DNA of 64,000 bases from contig CANQJJ010000004.1 in the NCBI GenBank assembly GCA_947624215.1, forward strand, positions 24,187 to 88,186, given 5' to 3'. The translations under genes were made by a program, and so were the position numbers. The DNA comes from an uncultured Clostridia bacterium. Its GTDB lineage: Bacteria > Bacillota > Clostridia > Christensenellales > Borkfalkiaceae. This document shows, piece after piece, positions 46,602 through 56,237 of the stretch; the stretch's first letter is position 1, and every line of letters starts with the position of its first letter. Below the pieces are notes generated by a model. The model did not search any database and was not told where the DNA came from. It saw nothing but the letters and a program-made list of their open reading frames with translations.

Positions 46602-47348
46602 ATGCGCAGACCCATCATTGCAGGAAATTGGAAAATGAACAACACCCCCGCCGAGGGCGCGGAGCTCGTCAAGGCCTTGAAGCCGCTCGTCAAAGACGCA
46701 AAGTGCGACGTCGTCGTCTGCGTTCCCGCCATCGACATCCCCGCCGTCAAGAAGGCCATCCACGGCTCCAAGATCAAGCTCGGCGCGCAGAACGTGCACT
46801 TCGCGGAAAAAGGCGCCTTCACGGGCGAGATCTCGGCGAGCATGCTCAAAGAGTGCGGCGTGCAATACGTCATCATCGGCCACAGCGAGAGAAGGCAATA
46901 CTTTGGCGAGACGGACGAGACGGTAAATAAGCGCACGCTTGCGGCACTTGCGGCGGGCCTCACCCCCATCGTGTGCATCGGCGAGAGCTTGGAGGAGCGC
47001 GAGGGCGGGCTCACCGAGAAGGTGCTCGACAGGCAGATCGCCACGGATTTTCAGGGCATCGAAGACTTCTCGAAGATCGTCATCGCCTATGAACCCATCT
47101 GGGCCATCGGCACGGGCCGCACGGCGACGGACGAGCAGGCCAACGAGACCATCGGCTACATCCGCAAACGCATGAAGAAGGTGTATGCGGGCAAGAAGGT
47201 CGGCAGGATGCGCATCCAATACGGCGGCTCCATGAACGCGAAGAACTGCAAGGGCCTCATGGCCCAGCCCGAGATCGACGGCGGGCTCATCGGCGGCGCC
47301 TCCTTAAAGCCGGCTGACTTTGCGGCCATCGTGAATTTCGATAAGTAA
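46602..47348 (+). CDS. tpiA: Triosephosphate isomerase
   Basis: 248 aa from the ATG at 46602 (SD GGAGGAAAACTTACACT); the track adds 18 codons. It interconverts DHAP and G3P. Active-site Lys in AGNWKMN, His in IIGHSERRQYF, Glu in AYEPIWAIGTG, phosphate loop QYGGSMNAKN and GGASL. Follows pgk, matching its glycolytic role. Confidence 0.97.
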   Translation: MRRPIIAGNWKMNNTPAEGAELVKALKPLVKDAKCDVVVCVPAIDIPAVKKAIHGSKIKLGAQNVHFAEKGAFTGEISASMLKECGVQYVIIGHSERRQYFGETDETVNKRTLAALAAGLTPIVCIGESLEEREGGLTEKVLDRQIATDFQGIEDFSKIVIAYEPIWAIGTGRTATDEQANETIGYIRKRMKKVYAGKKVGRMRIQYGGSMNAKNCKGLMAQPEIDGGLIGGASLKPADFAAIVNFDK

Positions 47349-47367
47349 GCTCTTTCAGACTTGGTAT

Positions 47368-47407
47368 GCCCCTTTCACCCGATGCGGCGAAGGGGGCGTC
47401 TTTTTTT
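47368..47407 (+). terminator. Terminator of tpiA
   Basis: GCCCCTTTC/GAAGGGGGC stem followed by GTCTTTTTTT. It lies between the converging tpiA and dipeptidase genes; on the minus strand no strong T run follows. Confidence 0.88.
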
Positions 47408-47415
47408 ACACAAAA

Positions 47416-48354
47416 TCACGGCATGACGGCCGAGAAGACGCGGAAGGCGTTGGAGAAGGCGATCTTTTCCGTGACGCGCGGCCCGAATTTGCGCGAGAAG
47501 ACCTCAAACAGGCGGGGCATATCTGAGGCAGACCGCATAAAAGCGTTTGTGGGGATGCCGTCGAAGTCGCTCCCGATGGCGAGCACATCCTCCCCGCCCT
47601 TTCCGAGAATGTGCTCCGCGTGCCTGAGGAGGGCCTGCTCCTGCCCCGCCGCAGTCTTATCCGCAGAGAGAAAGTCGGCGCAGAAATCCAGCCCCACCAC
47701 GCCCCCGCGGTCGGCGAGCAGGGAAATCTGCTCATCGGTGAGATTGCGCGGGCAGCGGCACACGGCATCCGCCCCCGAATGGCTGGCCACAAAGGGCACC
47801 CCGCGCGCACGGCTGATTGCCGCGACGTCATAAAAGAGCTTGTCGCTCCCGTGGGAGACGTCCGCGAGCACGCCGAGCTCCCCCATCCGCACCACGACGT
47901 CCCGCCCGAGAGGCGTGAGTCCAAATTCTCCTTGACGTTCCACGAGGGCCCCATGTCCGCGAACAGGCCCGCCGTAATTCAAAAAATTAGGATAGCCGAG
48001 GGCATTCGGATAGTTCCATGTGAGCGTCAGAAGACGTGCCCCGCGCGCGTAGAGCGCCTCGAGTTTGGCAACGTCCCCCTCGATGGCACCGCCCCCCTCG
48101 ACGGTAAAAATGGCATGCAATCTGCCCGCGGAGAAGTCCCGCATGCGCCGCAGGGGGATGTAGCCCTCTCTTTCGCACATGCGCGAGAACGCGTCGGCGA
48201 GCGAGCAGGCAGCGGCAAACCCATGGGCGGGGTCGGGGATGAAGGCCGCGAAGCACTGCACGGCGCACCCGGAGGCGGCGAGTTTTTCCCGCGTGACATG
48301 AAAGACGCCCTCCTTTTTCGTGAGAGCGTCCGTGTGCAGATCGAAGTATTTCAT
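47416..48354 (-). CDS. Membrane-dipeptidase-like metallopeptidase (M19)
   Basis: 312 aa from the ATG at 48354 (MKYFDLHTDALTKKEGVFHV, SD AGGGG); the track start is 22 codons upstream without a ribosome site. M19 zinc ligands: HTDAL near the N-terminus, VEGGGAIEGDVAKLEALYARG, DVSHGSDKLFYDVA, PFVASHSGADAVC (normally SHSNARA), and IGSDFDG. Members hydrolyse dipeptides, including D-amino acid ones. No signal peptide, so cytoplasmic. Last gene of the leftward run that begins at yicC. Confidence 0.92.
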   Translation of the reverse strand: MKYFDLHTDALTKKEGVFHVTREKLAASGCAVQCFAAFIPDPAHGFAAACSLADAFSRMCEREGYIPLRRMRDFSAGRLHAIFTVEGGGAIEGDVAKLEALYARGARLLTLTWNYPNALGYPNFLNYGGPVRGHGALVERQGEFGLTPLGRDVVVRMGELGVLADVSHGSDKLFYDVAAISRARGVPFVASHSGADAVCRCPRNLTDEQISLLADRGGVVGLDFCADFLSADKTAAGQEQALLRHAEHILGKGGEDVLAIGSDFDGIPTNAFMRSASDMPRLFEVFSRKFGPRVTEKIAFSNAFRVFSAVMP

Positions 48355-48412
48355 CCCCTGTAAAACAGCCGTACGAGACAGCCGAGCACCCTCGGCAGCT
48401 TGATACAGACGA

Positions 48413-49066
48413 TCATACAACCTCCTCGTTGATGATGACGAGCGCGTGCCCCTCCTTCACCGCAAACGAAAAGCCCTCGCCTGCCGTGAGATTGGAGATG
48501 CCGCGCGTGGAGCCGTAGCGGAGCCGCAGATCCTCCATCGGATATTTGAGGCCCTCCGATGCCATTATATGCGCGTCACCGCCGAAAGGCAACAGCGAGA
48601 CCGTCTGCCCCTTTTTGGAGACAAATGTGTGCACGCCCGCGCCGCAGAGGGTGATCTCGGCCCCGTTCGTCTTCATCACGGCATGGCTTACGCCCAAAGT
48701 CTGCGCTTTCAAAAGCAGGTGCAGATTTCCGAGAAAATGGTCCTCGCGTCCTCCTCCGCCGCCATAGAAGACGACGGACGTGGCACCCATGTCCGAGGCA
48801 AGGTCCACCGCAAGCTCTCCGTCCGTCTCATTTTTCTCGGAGGGGAAGGTATAGCGCGGGAAGGGCTCGGGCGTCTCTTTGAGGGAGTCGAAGTCGCCCA
48901 AATTCTCGTCGATGCGCACCCGCCCCTTCGCCCACGAATACGCCCCGTCGCAGCAGATGACGTAGGAGTCCCCGGCAATAATCTCGCCGCGGTAGGGCTC
49001 GCCGTTCAAAAGAATGATGCACGTCTTCTGCCGGTTTTCGCCGCGCGGCCCGCCGTATGCACTCAT
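48413..49066 (-). CDS. thiN: Thiamine diphosphokinase
   Basis: 217 aa from the ATG at 49066, which overlaps the rpe stop by 4 nt. It transfers pyrophosphate from ATP to thiamine. Motifs: IAGDSYVICCDGAYSWAKG, IDENLGDFDSL (DFDS is the family signature), EKNETDGELAVDLA (TD) and GGGGGREDHFLGNLHLL (GGxxGRxDH-like). C-terminal substrate-binding domain with GLKYPMEDLRLRYGSTRGISN. Sits after rpe as in other Firmicutes. Confidence 0.94.
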   Translation of the reverse strand: MSAYGGPRGENRQKTCIILLNGEPYRGEIIAGDSYVICCDGAYSWAKGRVRIDENLGDFDSLKETPEPFPRYTFPSEKNETDGELAVDLASDMGATSVVFYGGGGGREDHFLGNLHLLLKAQTLGVSHAVMKTNGAEITLCGAGVHTFVSKKGQTVSLLPFGGDAHIMASEGLKYPMEDLRLRYGSTRGISNLTAGEGFSFAVKEGHALVIINEEVV

Positions 49067-49713
49067 CCGCGCAACCTCGAGATCGTCGCCGCCATGTCGG
49101 GGGAGCGGAAGACGGTGCTGCCCGCCACGATGACGTTGGCCCCCGCCGCGATGACCTCCCGCACGTTCGCCTCGGTGATGCCGCCGTCCACCTCGATGTC
49201 GATGTCGCGGCCGAGCTTGGTGCAGAAGTTGCGCACGGCCTCGATCTTTTTCAAGGTCTCGGGAATGAATTTTTGCCCGCCCCACCCGGGCACGACGCTC
49301 ATGATGAGTACCATGTCTGCGATCTCGCATGCGGGAAAGAGTTCCTCGGCGGCCGTTTGGGGGTTGATGACGGCCGAGGCCTTCACGCCCGCCGCGTGAA
49401 TTTTTTCAAGGTTTTGTATGACGTGCTCGGGGTCGGCCTCGACGTGCACGGTGATGATATCGGCGCCCGCGTCTGCAAATTCCCGGATGCGGGAGGCGGG
49501 CTTCGTCACCATGAGGTGGCAGTCGAGCGGGAGCGACGTGTGCGGGCGGATGGCCGCAACTGCCTGCGCGCCGAAGGTGATGGGCGGCACGAAATTCCCG
49601 TCCATGACGTCGCAGTGGATATAGTCGGCGCGATTTTTTTCGAGCTGGCGCACGGTTTCGCCGAATTTTGCAAAGTCGCTCGCCAAAATGGATGGCGCGA
49701 TCTTGATCTTCAT
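49063..49713 (-). CDS. rpe: Ribulose-phosphate 3-epimerase
   Basis: 216 aa from the ATG at 49713 (SD GGGGAGGAAGATAC). TIM barrel with IAPSILASDFAKFGE, YIHCDVMDGNFVPPITFG, LDCHLMVTKP, MSVVPGWGGQKFIPETLKKI and EVDGGITEANV. It interconverts ribulose 5-phosphate and xylulose 5-phosphate in the pentose phosphate pathway. 4-nt overlaps with rlmN and thiN indicate tight coupling. Confidence 0.96.
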   Translation of the reverse strand: MKIKIAPSILASDFAKFGETVRQLEKNRADYIHCDVMDGNFVPPITFGAQAVAAIRPHTSLPLDCHLMVTKPASRIREFADAGADIITVHVEADPEHVIQNLEKIHAAGVKASAVINPQTAAEELFPACEIADMVLIMSVVPGWGGQKFIPETLKKIEAVRNFCTKLGRDIDIEVDGGITEANVREVIAAGANVIVAGSTVFRSPDMAATISRLRG

Positions 49714-50774
49714 GTATCTTCCTCCCCTTTGTGTTGCGGATCTTCCCGCCCCAAATAGTTTGCCCGCAGTTGCCCGCACGCCCCGCCGATGTCGCTGCCC
49801 ATACTGCGGCGGAGGGTCGCCGAGATGCCGCGGGAAGTGAGCTCCTTCAAAAATGCCTGTGCCGTGCGCTCGTCGGTGCCCTTCAGATTTCGCTCCTTCA
49901 CGGGGTTCAGGCGGATGAGATTGACGTGGCAGGGCCGCCCCTTCAGGAGGGATGCGAGCTGTTCGGCGTGTACCATGTCCGCGTTCTCCCCTTCAATCAG
50001 CGAATATTCAAAGATGTAGCGCCTGCCCGTCTTCTCAAAATAATAGCTGCACGCGTCCAAGATCTCGCGGATGGAATACCTGTTCGCGATGGGCATCGTG
50101 CGCCGCCGTTCCCCGTCGGTCGTGGCATGCAGAGAGACGGTGAGATTGAGCGGAATGCCCTCCTCTGCAAACTTTCTCATCTCGGGGACCAGCCCGCATG
50201 TCGAGAGGCTGACATTGCGCGCGCTGATGTGGACGCCCCCCTCGGCCGTGAGGTTCCGCAAAAATTTCACGACGGCGCCGTAGTTGTCGAAGGGCTCGCC
50301 ACTTCCCATTAAGACGACGTTGGTCACCTTGCGGTCCTTCAAGGTGCCCCCCTCGCTCCTGTTCACTGCGAGGATCTCGGAGAGGATCTCCCCCGCCGTG
50401 AGATCGCGAAGCCGTCCTTGCAGGGTGGACGCACAGAATTTGCAGCCCATGCGGCACCCGACCTGCGTGGAGACGCACTGCGTGTTGCCGTATCGATAGG
50501 ACATGAGAACGCCCTCGATGAGGTTGCCGTCCGTAAGTTCGAAGAGGTATTTTTTGGTGCCGTCCTCCGCGGTGAAGACCTCGCGGATCTTGACGGGCTC
50601 GTCGGCGTATTCCGCAAGCAGCGCCCCCCGCATGGCCGCGGGAACGGGCAGTTCGGAGATCTTCTTGCCCTGCATCAGCCCCTCGTAGATCTGCCGCGCG
50701 CGGAAGGGCCTCTCCCCCATGTCTTGCACGAGGGAGCAGAGCTCGTCGTAGGAAAGGTCCTGTAAGATCTTCAT
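49710..50774 (-). CDS. rlmN: Dual-specificity 23S rRNA/tRNA adenine-C2 methyltransferase RlmN
   Basis: 354 aa radical-SAM enzyme that methylates A2503 of 23S rRNA and A37 of some tRNAs. Cluster motif CRMGCKFC, then LMGSGEPFDNY, STCGLVPEMRKFAEE (mechanistic Cys) and, near the C-terminus, GSDIGGACGQLRANYLG, which holds the second catalytic Cys. 4-nt overlaps on both sides (rsmB, rpe). Confidence 0.97.
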   Translation of the reverse strand: MKILQDLSYDELCSLVQDMGERPFRARQIYEGLMQGKKISELPVPAAMRGALLAEYADEPVKIREVFTAEDGTKKYLFELTDGNLIEGVLMSYRYGNTQCVSTQVGCRMGCKFCASTLQGRLRDLTAGEILSEILAVNRSEGGTLKDRKVTNVVLMGSGEPFDNYGAVVKFLRNLTAEGGVHISARNVSLSTCGLVPEMRKFAEEGIPLNLTVSLHATTDGERRRTMPIANRYSIREILDACSYYFEKTGRRYIFEYSLIEGENADMVHAEQLASLLKGRPCHVNLIRLNPVKERNLKGTDERTAQAFLKELTSRGISATLRRSMGSDIGGACGQLRANYLGREDPQHKGEEDT

Positions 50775-51982
50775 GATTTCCTCAGTTTGGCGACGTAGAA
50801 TCCCGCCCCGAAGGCGGCGTCGGGCAAAAATTGCAGGCCGAATTTTGTCTTCTCATGGGGAAGCGGACAGCCCGTCTGCTCGGCCGAAAATCCGCCGTTC
50901 TCTGCAAGAAAGGCCCCGACGACCCCGTCGTTCTCGGCTTCGAGAAGGGTGCAGGTGGCGTAGTAGAGGTGTCCGCCGCGCCTCACATAGCGGCTGCAAT
51001 TTTGCAAAATCGCGCGTTGCAACGTATGGAGCTCAGACATGGTACCCTCGTTTTTCCTCAGCGGGAGATCGGGATTCTCGGAAACGGTGCCGAGCCCCGA
51101 GCAGGGCACGTCGCACAAAACGCCGTCGAAGGCCTCCCCGAACGCGGGGTCGAAGCAGGACGCGTCGGCCGTTCGGATCTGCACATTCTCCGTGCCCATG
51201 CGGCGGCAATAGCTCTCGATGAGGGCGGTGCGGTGCGGATGGAGCTCCGTCGCCACGACCTCTTTGCACTTTTTTGCGAGCAGAACGCTCTTTCCCCCGG
51301 GGGCGGCGCAGGCGTCCAAGAGCCTTTCGCACGGCTCCACCACCGAGCATACGGCGACCGACCCGACCGATTGGAAAGTGTAGTCGCCCGCAAAAAAGCC
51401 CTCGTCGCGCGTGAAATTTTTGAAAATTTTGACGTCTTCGAAGGGCGTGTCCTCATGCGGAAGGGCGAGATAGCGCTCCATGCCGCGCACGAACCGCACC
51501 GAGACGCCGTGGCTCTTTGCGAGCAAAATGTTCTCGGCGCGCGGGCCGTAGGAGGAGACGAGCTCGCGGACGGCAAAGGGCGGAAAATTGCTGAGAACGC
51601 TCAGCCCCGCCTCGCCCGCAGGGAGCACGACTTTGCTCTCGTCGAAGGTGCGGAGAAAGGCGTTGACAAAGCCCGCGACACCCGATTTTCCGATCTCCTT
51701 GGTGAGCGCGACGGCCTCGTTGACCGCAACGGGGCGGGGCATGTCCGCAAACAGGGTCGCAGAAAGCGCAATTTTCAAAATAATTTGTATGGCAGGCTTG
51801 GGCGGTCTTTGGGCAGTTTTGAGGCACAGGCCGAGGTAGCCGTCGTGTTCGAGGACGGTGTAGACGAGTTTCACGGTGCGGCCGTGCTCCCCCGCGGGAA
51901 GCTCGGCGAGGGCGGGTTTGAGGTGCGCCCCCTCCCGGTAAATGCGCGAGAGCACGCGGTAGGCATCAAGAAAGGCGCTCAA
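50771..51982 (-). CDS. rsmB: 16S rRNA m5C967 methyltransferase
   Basis: 403 aa. An N-terminal NusB-like RNA-binding domain is followed by the methyltransferase: LLDACAAPGGKSVLLAKKC (SAM loop), VLCDVPCSGLGTVSENPDL (DxPCSG with catalytic Cys), and TCTLLEAENDGVV (normally CTxxxEEN). The start appears to be TTG at 51982 (SD AGAGGGG), overlapping the fmt end by 17 nt; no in-frame ATG fits. An exact GACATGGTACC at 51036 encodes GTMS here. Confidence 0.93.
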   Translation of the reverse strand: MSAFLDAYRVLSRIYREGAHLKPALAELPAGEHGRTVKLVYTVLEHDGYLGLCLKTAQRPPKPAIQIILKIALSATLFADMPRPVAVNEAVALTKEIGKSGVAGFVNAFLRTFDESKVVLPAGEAGLSVLSNFPPFAVRELVSSYGPRAENILLAKSHGVSVRFVRGMERYLALPHEDTPFEDVKIFKNFTRDEGFFAGDYTFQSVGSVAVCSVVEPCERLLDACAAPGGKSVLLAKKCKEVVATELHPHRTALIESYCRRMGTENVQIRTADASCFDPAFGEAFDGVLCDVPCSGLGTVSENPDLPLRKNEGTMSELHTLQRAILQNCSRYVRRGGHLYYATCTLLEAENDGVVGAFLAENGGFSAEQTGCPLPHEKTKFGLQFLPDAAFGAGFYVAKLRKS

Positions 51983-52889
51983 ATCTCATCCCCTCTTGCA
52001 CTTTGCGGCCGTTCAAAAAGTCGCGTGCAGACATGCGCCGCCCGCCTGCGGGTTGCAGTTCGGTGATGCGCACGGCGCCCCCGCCGCATTGCACGACGAG
52101 GCCCTCCTTGGGAGAAGCGGCGATCACCGTCCCCGCGGGGGCATGGCTGTCGCAGTCGGCTTCCTCCGCGAACCAAAAATTCAGGGTGAGATCCCCGATG
52201 CGCGCGTAGGCGAAGGGGGCGGGCGAGAGGCCGCGGATGAGGCAGGAGACCTCGCGGGCGGGCCGTGAAAAATCCACCTCGGTGCGCCCGACTTTCTTGC
52301 AGACAGACCCCTCCCCCTGCTTGCGGAGCGGGCAATTCCCCCCTTGGATGAGGGGAAGCGTGCGGACGATGAGCTCTGCGCCGAGGCGGGAAAGACGGTC
52401 GGTGAGGGTACCGCAGTCGTCGGAATCGTAGATGGGGCAGGGCGCGGAGAGCAGGATGTCCCCCGTGTCGAGGCCGAGTTCGGTCTTCATCACGGTGACG
52501 CCCGTCTCACGGCAACCGTCGATGATGGCGCGGGCAATGGGCGCGGCTCCGCGGTAGGCGGGAAGAAGGGAGGCGTGGATGTTCCAGACGCCCATGGGAA
52601 AGAGATCCAAAACCTCCTGCGTGAGGATCTGGCCGTATGCGCAGGTGACCATGAGGTCGGCCTTGACAGATTCGAGGGCACCCATGTCCGACTTCAAGCG
52701 TTCGGGTTGCAAGACGGGGATGCCGCGGGCGAGGGCTTCTTCCTTGACGGGCGAGGGGGTGAGGACGCCCTTTCTGCCCTGCGGCCGATCGGGCTGGGTG
52801 AGGACGGCGGCGACGTTGTAGCCCGCCTCTATGATCGCGCACAGGGGCTCTATTGCAAAAATTGGCGTTCCCGCAAAGACGATTTTCAT
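51966..52889 (-). CDS. fmt: Methionyl-tRNA formyltransferase
   Basis: 307 aa from the ATG at 52889; the track's 74-residue extension is translated repeat DNA. It formylates initiator Met-tRNA. Motifs: IVFAGTPIFAIEPL, AAVLTQPDRPQGRKG, VCAYGQIL-like TCAYGQILTQEVLDL, GVWNIHASLLPAYRGAAPIARAI (normally NVHxSLLPxYRG) and TVMKTELGLDTGDIL. C-terminal OB-like domain present. The 14-mer CGGACATGGGTGCC lies inside at 52677-52690. Confidence 0.96.
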   Translation of the reverse strand: MKIVFAGTPIFAIEPLCAIIEAGYNVAAVLTQPDRPQGRKGVLTPSPVKEEALARGIPVLQPERLKSDMGALESVKADLMVTCAYGQILTQEVLDLFPMGVWNIHASLLPAYRGAAPIARAIIDGCRETGVTVMKTELGLDTGDILLSAPCPIYDSDDCGTLTDRLSRLGAELIVRTLPLIQGGNCPLRKQGEGSVCKKVGRTEVDFSRPAREVSCLIRGLSPAPFAYARIGDLTLNFWFAEEADCDSHAPAGTVIAASPKEGLVVQCGGGAVRITELQPAGGRRMSARDFLNGRKVQEGMRFERLS

Positions 52890-52914
52890 GGTTTGCTCCT
52901 TGATGTGTTTGATG

Positions 52915-53560
52915 GGATGGGCTTGGGGAGACACTCCCTCATCTGCCCTGCGGGCACCTTCCCCAGAGGGGAAGGCAAGGGGGACTGCGGACATGGTACC
53001 CTCAGACGAAGTCCGCGGTGTGGGAAACGCGTCATCCTGAGACGTAATGATGGAACGAAGTCCGACCCTCATACCGAGCCGTAGGTGAGCGTATCCTGAG
53101 CGAAAAGGCACAATAGATCTTCATCAGCCAATGCTGATGTTTTCAGAAACTTGGTCGCTCAAGATTCACTCCCTCGGCTCTGCCTCGGTCGGAATGAGGT
53201 TCGCTCACACGAGCTTGGTCGCGGGCAGAATGACGCTTCGATTGAGCTCGGTCGCCACCCCACCCCCCTACCCCCCTCCCATGGAGGGGGCACGCGCGGA
53301 TTGAGCCCCGTCGCCAATCGAAACCCCTCTGTCACGCAAGGACTGCGTGACATCTCCCCTTACAGGGGCGACAAGGGTTCGCTCACACGGGCTTGGTTGG
53401 ACAGACCAAGCGCTCTATTACGTCACCCTGAGCCATGTCGAAGGGTCACCGCAGTCTTAATTATAATAAGGTGATGTTTCGACAGGCTCAACATGACGTT
53501 ATTGGGAATTCCTTGGGCGCTCACACGGGCTCGGGCGCAGACCAAGTGCTCTGTTTCCCG
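52915..53560. repeat. Mosaic intergenic repeat cluster VII
   Basis: From left: family A (CATCTGCCCTGCGGGCACC; CTTCCCCAGAGGGGAAG), exact GACATGGTACC at 52990, B-like pieces, C, E (CACCCCCCTACCCCCCTCCC), F (CTGTCACGCAAGGACTGCGTGACA) and a full family D hairpin (53418-53512). Longest repeat cluster in the window. It separates def from fmt within an otherwise operon-like gene run. Confidence 0.78.
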
Positions 53561-53564
53561 TCTT

Positions 53565-54017
53565 CTATTCCGCGGGGCGGACGTTCTCCGCCTTGTCCGT
53601 GTAGAGCACGCCGTCGAGGTGGTCGAGCTCATGGCAGATGGCACGGGCGAAAAAGTCCCGCGCGACGAGGGAATATCTGTCTCCGTTGCGGTCCTGAAAG
53701 ATGATCTTCACCTTGGAGGGACGGAGCACGTCGCCCGCCTTCCCGCGCACGGAAAGACAACCTTCGGCGCCGTATTGCTCCCCCTTCTGCCACACGAATT
53801 TGGGGTTGATGAACTCAAAATACCCCTCCTCGACGTCCACCACCACCGCGCGGATGGGCACCCCCACCTGCGGCGCGGCAAGTCCCGCCCCCTCGGCGGC
53901 CTTCAACGTCTCCTTCATGTCATCGAGAAGGGCGCAAAGCTCCCTGTCAAAGCGGGTGACGGGCTCGCATTTCCTGCGGAGAACGGGGTCTCCGACCTGC
54001 ACGATCTCACGGATCAT
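53565..54017 (-). CDS. def: Peptide deformylase
   Basis: 150 aa. It removes the N-formyl group from nascent proteins. The three motifs are intact: GAGLAAPQVGV, EGCLSV (Cys ligand) and HELDHLDG (two His ligands, catalytic Glu). SD AAGGAGAT. It lies 10 nt after priA; the partner fmt follows beyond repeat cluster VII. Confidence 0.97.
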   Translation of the reverse strand: MIREIVQVGDPVLRRKCEPVTRFDRELCALLDDMKETLKAAEGAGLAAPQVGVPIRAVVVDVEEGYFEFINPKFVWQKGEQYGAEGCLSVRGKAGDVLRPSKVKIIFQDRNGDRYSLVARDFFARAICHELDHLDGVLYTDKAENVRPAE

Positions 54018-54027
54018 AATATCTCCT

Positions 54028-56193
54028 TTAACTCAGATTGGCGGGATTTTCCTCGACATACACGAGGACATTCCTGTGTTTCTCCCCCGCGCACACGGCG
54101 TAGATCTCTTTTAAGATCTTCCCGTCCAAAAGGCGCATGAGGACCTGGTAGCGGTATTTATTCTGGATGCGCTTGATGGGCGCGTGCATGCGGTTGAAGA
54201 AGAGAAAGTCGTCGGTGTTCTCCGCATAGATCTTTTGCAGCTTCTCATAGACCGATCTGAGCGCTTCGAGCGTCTCCTTTTCGTCTTCCCCCGTCACCAT
54301 GACGCGCACGATCTTGGCAAAGGGCGGGAACATGGTGGCCTCGCGCATGGCGATCTCGTGTTCGTAGAAGCCCTCGTAGTCATACTGTGCGGCAAAGCGG
54401 AGGATGTAGTTCTCGGGGTCGTAAGTCTGCAAGACGACCTCCCCCGCCTCCTGCGCCCTCCCGCTGCGGCCCGCGACCTGCGTGATGAGCTGGAACGTCC
54501 GCTCCCCGCTCCTGTAATCCGCAAAGTGCAGGCTCATGTCCGCGTCGAGGATACCCACGAGCGTCACCTGCGGGAAGTCGTGCCCCTTGGCGACCATCTG
54601 CGTGCCCACAAGGATGTCGGCGGCGTGCTCCGAGAACTGTTTGAGGATGCGGTAGTGCCCCTCCTTGCCGCTCGTCGTGTCCACGTCCATGCGGAGGATG
54701 CGTGCCGCGGGGAAGAGTTTTTTGAGGTCGCCCACGACGCGCTGGGTCCCCGTGCCCACATAGCCGAGGTGGCGCCCCCCGCAATCGGGGCAGGCGGGCG
54801 GGAGCTTGTAGTTGGCCCCGCAGTAGTGGCACTTCAAGACGTTTTCGTCGCTGTGGTAGGTGAGGGAGACGTCGCAGCTTTGGCAGGTGGCAACGTAGCC
54901 GCAGTCACGGCAGATGACCGTCTGCGAATACCCCCTCCTGTTGAGGAAGAGGATGGCCTGGTTGCCGCGGTCGAGGCACTCTTTGAGCCGCTCGCGGAGC
55001 ATGGCCGAGAAGGCGGAGGCGTTCCCCTTCCGCACCTCACGGCGCATATCGACGATGCGCACCGCGGGCATGGGTCGGGCGTTTATCCTGTCGGGCAGCT
55101 TTACGAGCCCGAATTCCCCCTGCTTGGCGCGGCGGTAAGTCTCCACCGAGGGCGTCGCACTGCCCAACACGAGCTTGCAGCCGTTGTAGCGCGCGCGAAG
55201 GAGAGCGATGTCGAAGGTATTGTAGCGCGGGGAACTCTCCGAGCTGTAACTGCCGTCGTGCTCCTCGTCGATGACGATGATGCCCACATTTTCGACGGGG
55301 GCAAATACCGCCGACCGTGCCCCGATGGCGATGCGGGCACTCCCCTCGCGCAGGCGCATCCACTCGTCGAAGCGCTCCCCTGCCGAGAGGCCGCTGTGGA
55401 GGATGGCCGCCTTGCTCCCGAACCGTGCGCGGAGCTGGGAGAGCATCTGCGGGGTCAGGCTGATCTCGGGCACGAGAAAGATGGCCGTCTTGCCCGAGGC
55501 GAGCACGTCGGCGATGAGGGTGAGGTAGACCTCCGTCTTGCCGCTGCCCGTCACCCCGTGCAGGAGGGTCACCGTCTTTTCCGTGCTATTTACGGTGTCC
55601 ACGGCATTTTGCTGGGCGGGGGTGAGCTCTCTTTCCACGCGCTCGCCCTCGATGCCGCGGTAGGGATCGCGGAAGACGCGCCGCTTTTCGGCCGTGAGCA
55701 CGCCCGCATCGAGCAGGGCCTTTACGGCAGAGCCGAACCGTTCGCGCAAAAAAGCCGAATCGGCCTCGCGGTTGTCGAGCATGAAGGCATACAGTTCGCG
55801 CTGACGGACGGCGCGGGCGGGGATGTCTGCCTCGGCGGCGAGCTTGATGACAGTGCGGTAGCGCGTGGAGACCTTTCCCGTGCGCATTTCGGCGGGGAGA
55901 AAGAGCCTGAGCGTCAGGGCCATGGGGACGCGGTAGCGCAGGGAGATGGCGTCGGCGAGCATGAGGGCTTCCTCATTGAGGGAGGGAAAATTCTCCTCCG
56001 CGCGCAGTACCCGCCTGAGTTTTCCGGGAGGGACGTCCGAAGTCTCCTTGACGCGCATGACAAAGCCCGTCGTCACCCCGTTTCCGAAGGGGACGGCGAC
56101 GCGCATCCCGCGCACGATGTCTTCCCCGCACGCGTAATCAAAGATCTTGTCGACGTCGCTGTGCGCGATGTCTACGATGACTTCCGCAAACAT
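54028..56193 (-). CDS. priA: Primosomal replication-restart helicase PriA
   Basis: 721 aa from the ATG at 56193; the track's upstream part covers rpoZ. The N-terminal 3'-DNA-binding domain (VIVDIAHSDVDKIFDYACGEDIVRGMRVAVPFG) precedes a superfamily-2 helicase: GVTGSGKTEVYL (Walker A), DEEHDGSY (DEEH box), GSATPSVET, and zinc cysteines in CRDCGYVATCQSCDVSLTYH and CHYCGANYKLPPACPDCGG. GTQRVVGDLKKLFP and QVAGRSGRAQEAGEV complete the helicase. It reloads replisomes at stalled forks. Confidence 0.97.
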   Translation of the reverse strand: MFAEVIVDIAHSDVDKIFDYACGEDIVRGMRVAVPFGNGVTTGFVMRVKETSDVPPGKLRRVLRAEENFPSLNEEALMLADAISLRYRVPMALTLRLFLPAEMRTGKVSTRYRTVIKLAAEADIPARAVRQRELYAFMLDNREADSAFLRERFGSAVKALLDAGVLTAEKRRVFRDPYRGIEGERVERELTPAQQNAVDTVNSTEKTVTLLHGVTGSGKTEVYLTLIADVLASGKTAIFLVPEISLTPQMLSQLRARFGSKAAILHSGLSAGERFDEWMRLREGSARIAIGARSAVFAPVENVGIIVIDEEHDGSYSSESSPRYNTFDIALLRARYNGCKLVLGSATPSVETYRRAKQGEFGLVKLPDRINARPMPAVRIVDMRREVRKGNASAFSAMLRERLKECLDRGNQAILFLNRRGYSQTVICRDCGYVATCQSCDVSLTYHSDENVLKCHYCGANYKLPPACPDCGGRHLGYVGTGTQRVVGDLKKLFPAARILRMDVDTTSGKEGHYRILKQFSEHAADILVGTQMVAKGHDFPQVTLVGILDADMSLHFADYRSGERTFQLITQVAGRSGRAQEAGEVVLQTYDPENYILRFAAQYDYEGFYEHEIAMREATMFPPFAKIVRVMVTGEDEKETLEALRSVYEKLQKIYAENTDDFLFFNRMHAPIKRIQNKYRYQVLMRLLDGKILKEIYAVCAGEKHRNVLVYVEENPANLS

Positions 56194-56204
56194 GGTCCTC
56201 TCTT

Positions 56205-56231
56205 GAAAAAATGCCCCGCGGTATACGGGGC
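56205..56231 (-). terminator. Terminator between rpoZ and priA
   Basis: Minus-strand GCCCCG/CGGGGC with a 7-nt loop, followed by ATTTTTTC. It ends just before the priA SD, so priA expression may depend on read-through. Confidence 0.8.
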
Positions 56232-56237
56232 GTCTTC

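Noticed and set aside
52890-53111. N-terminal extension of fmt to 53111
   Set aside because: The extra 74 residues are translated repeat DNA. The true ATG at 52889 aligns with the family start IVFAGTP.
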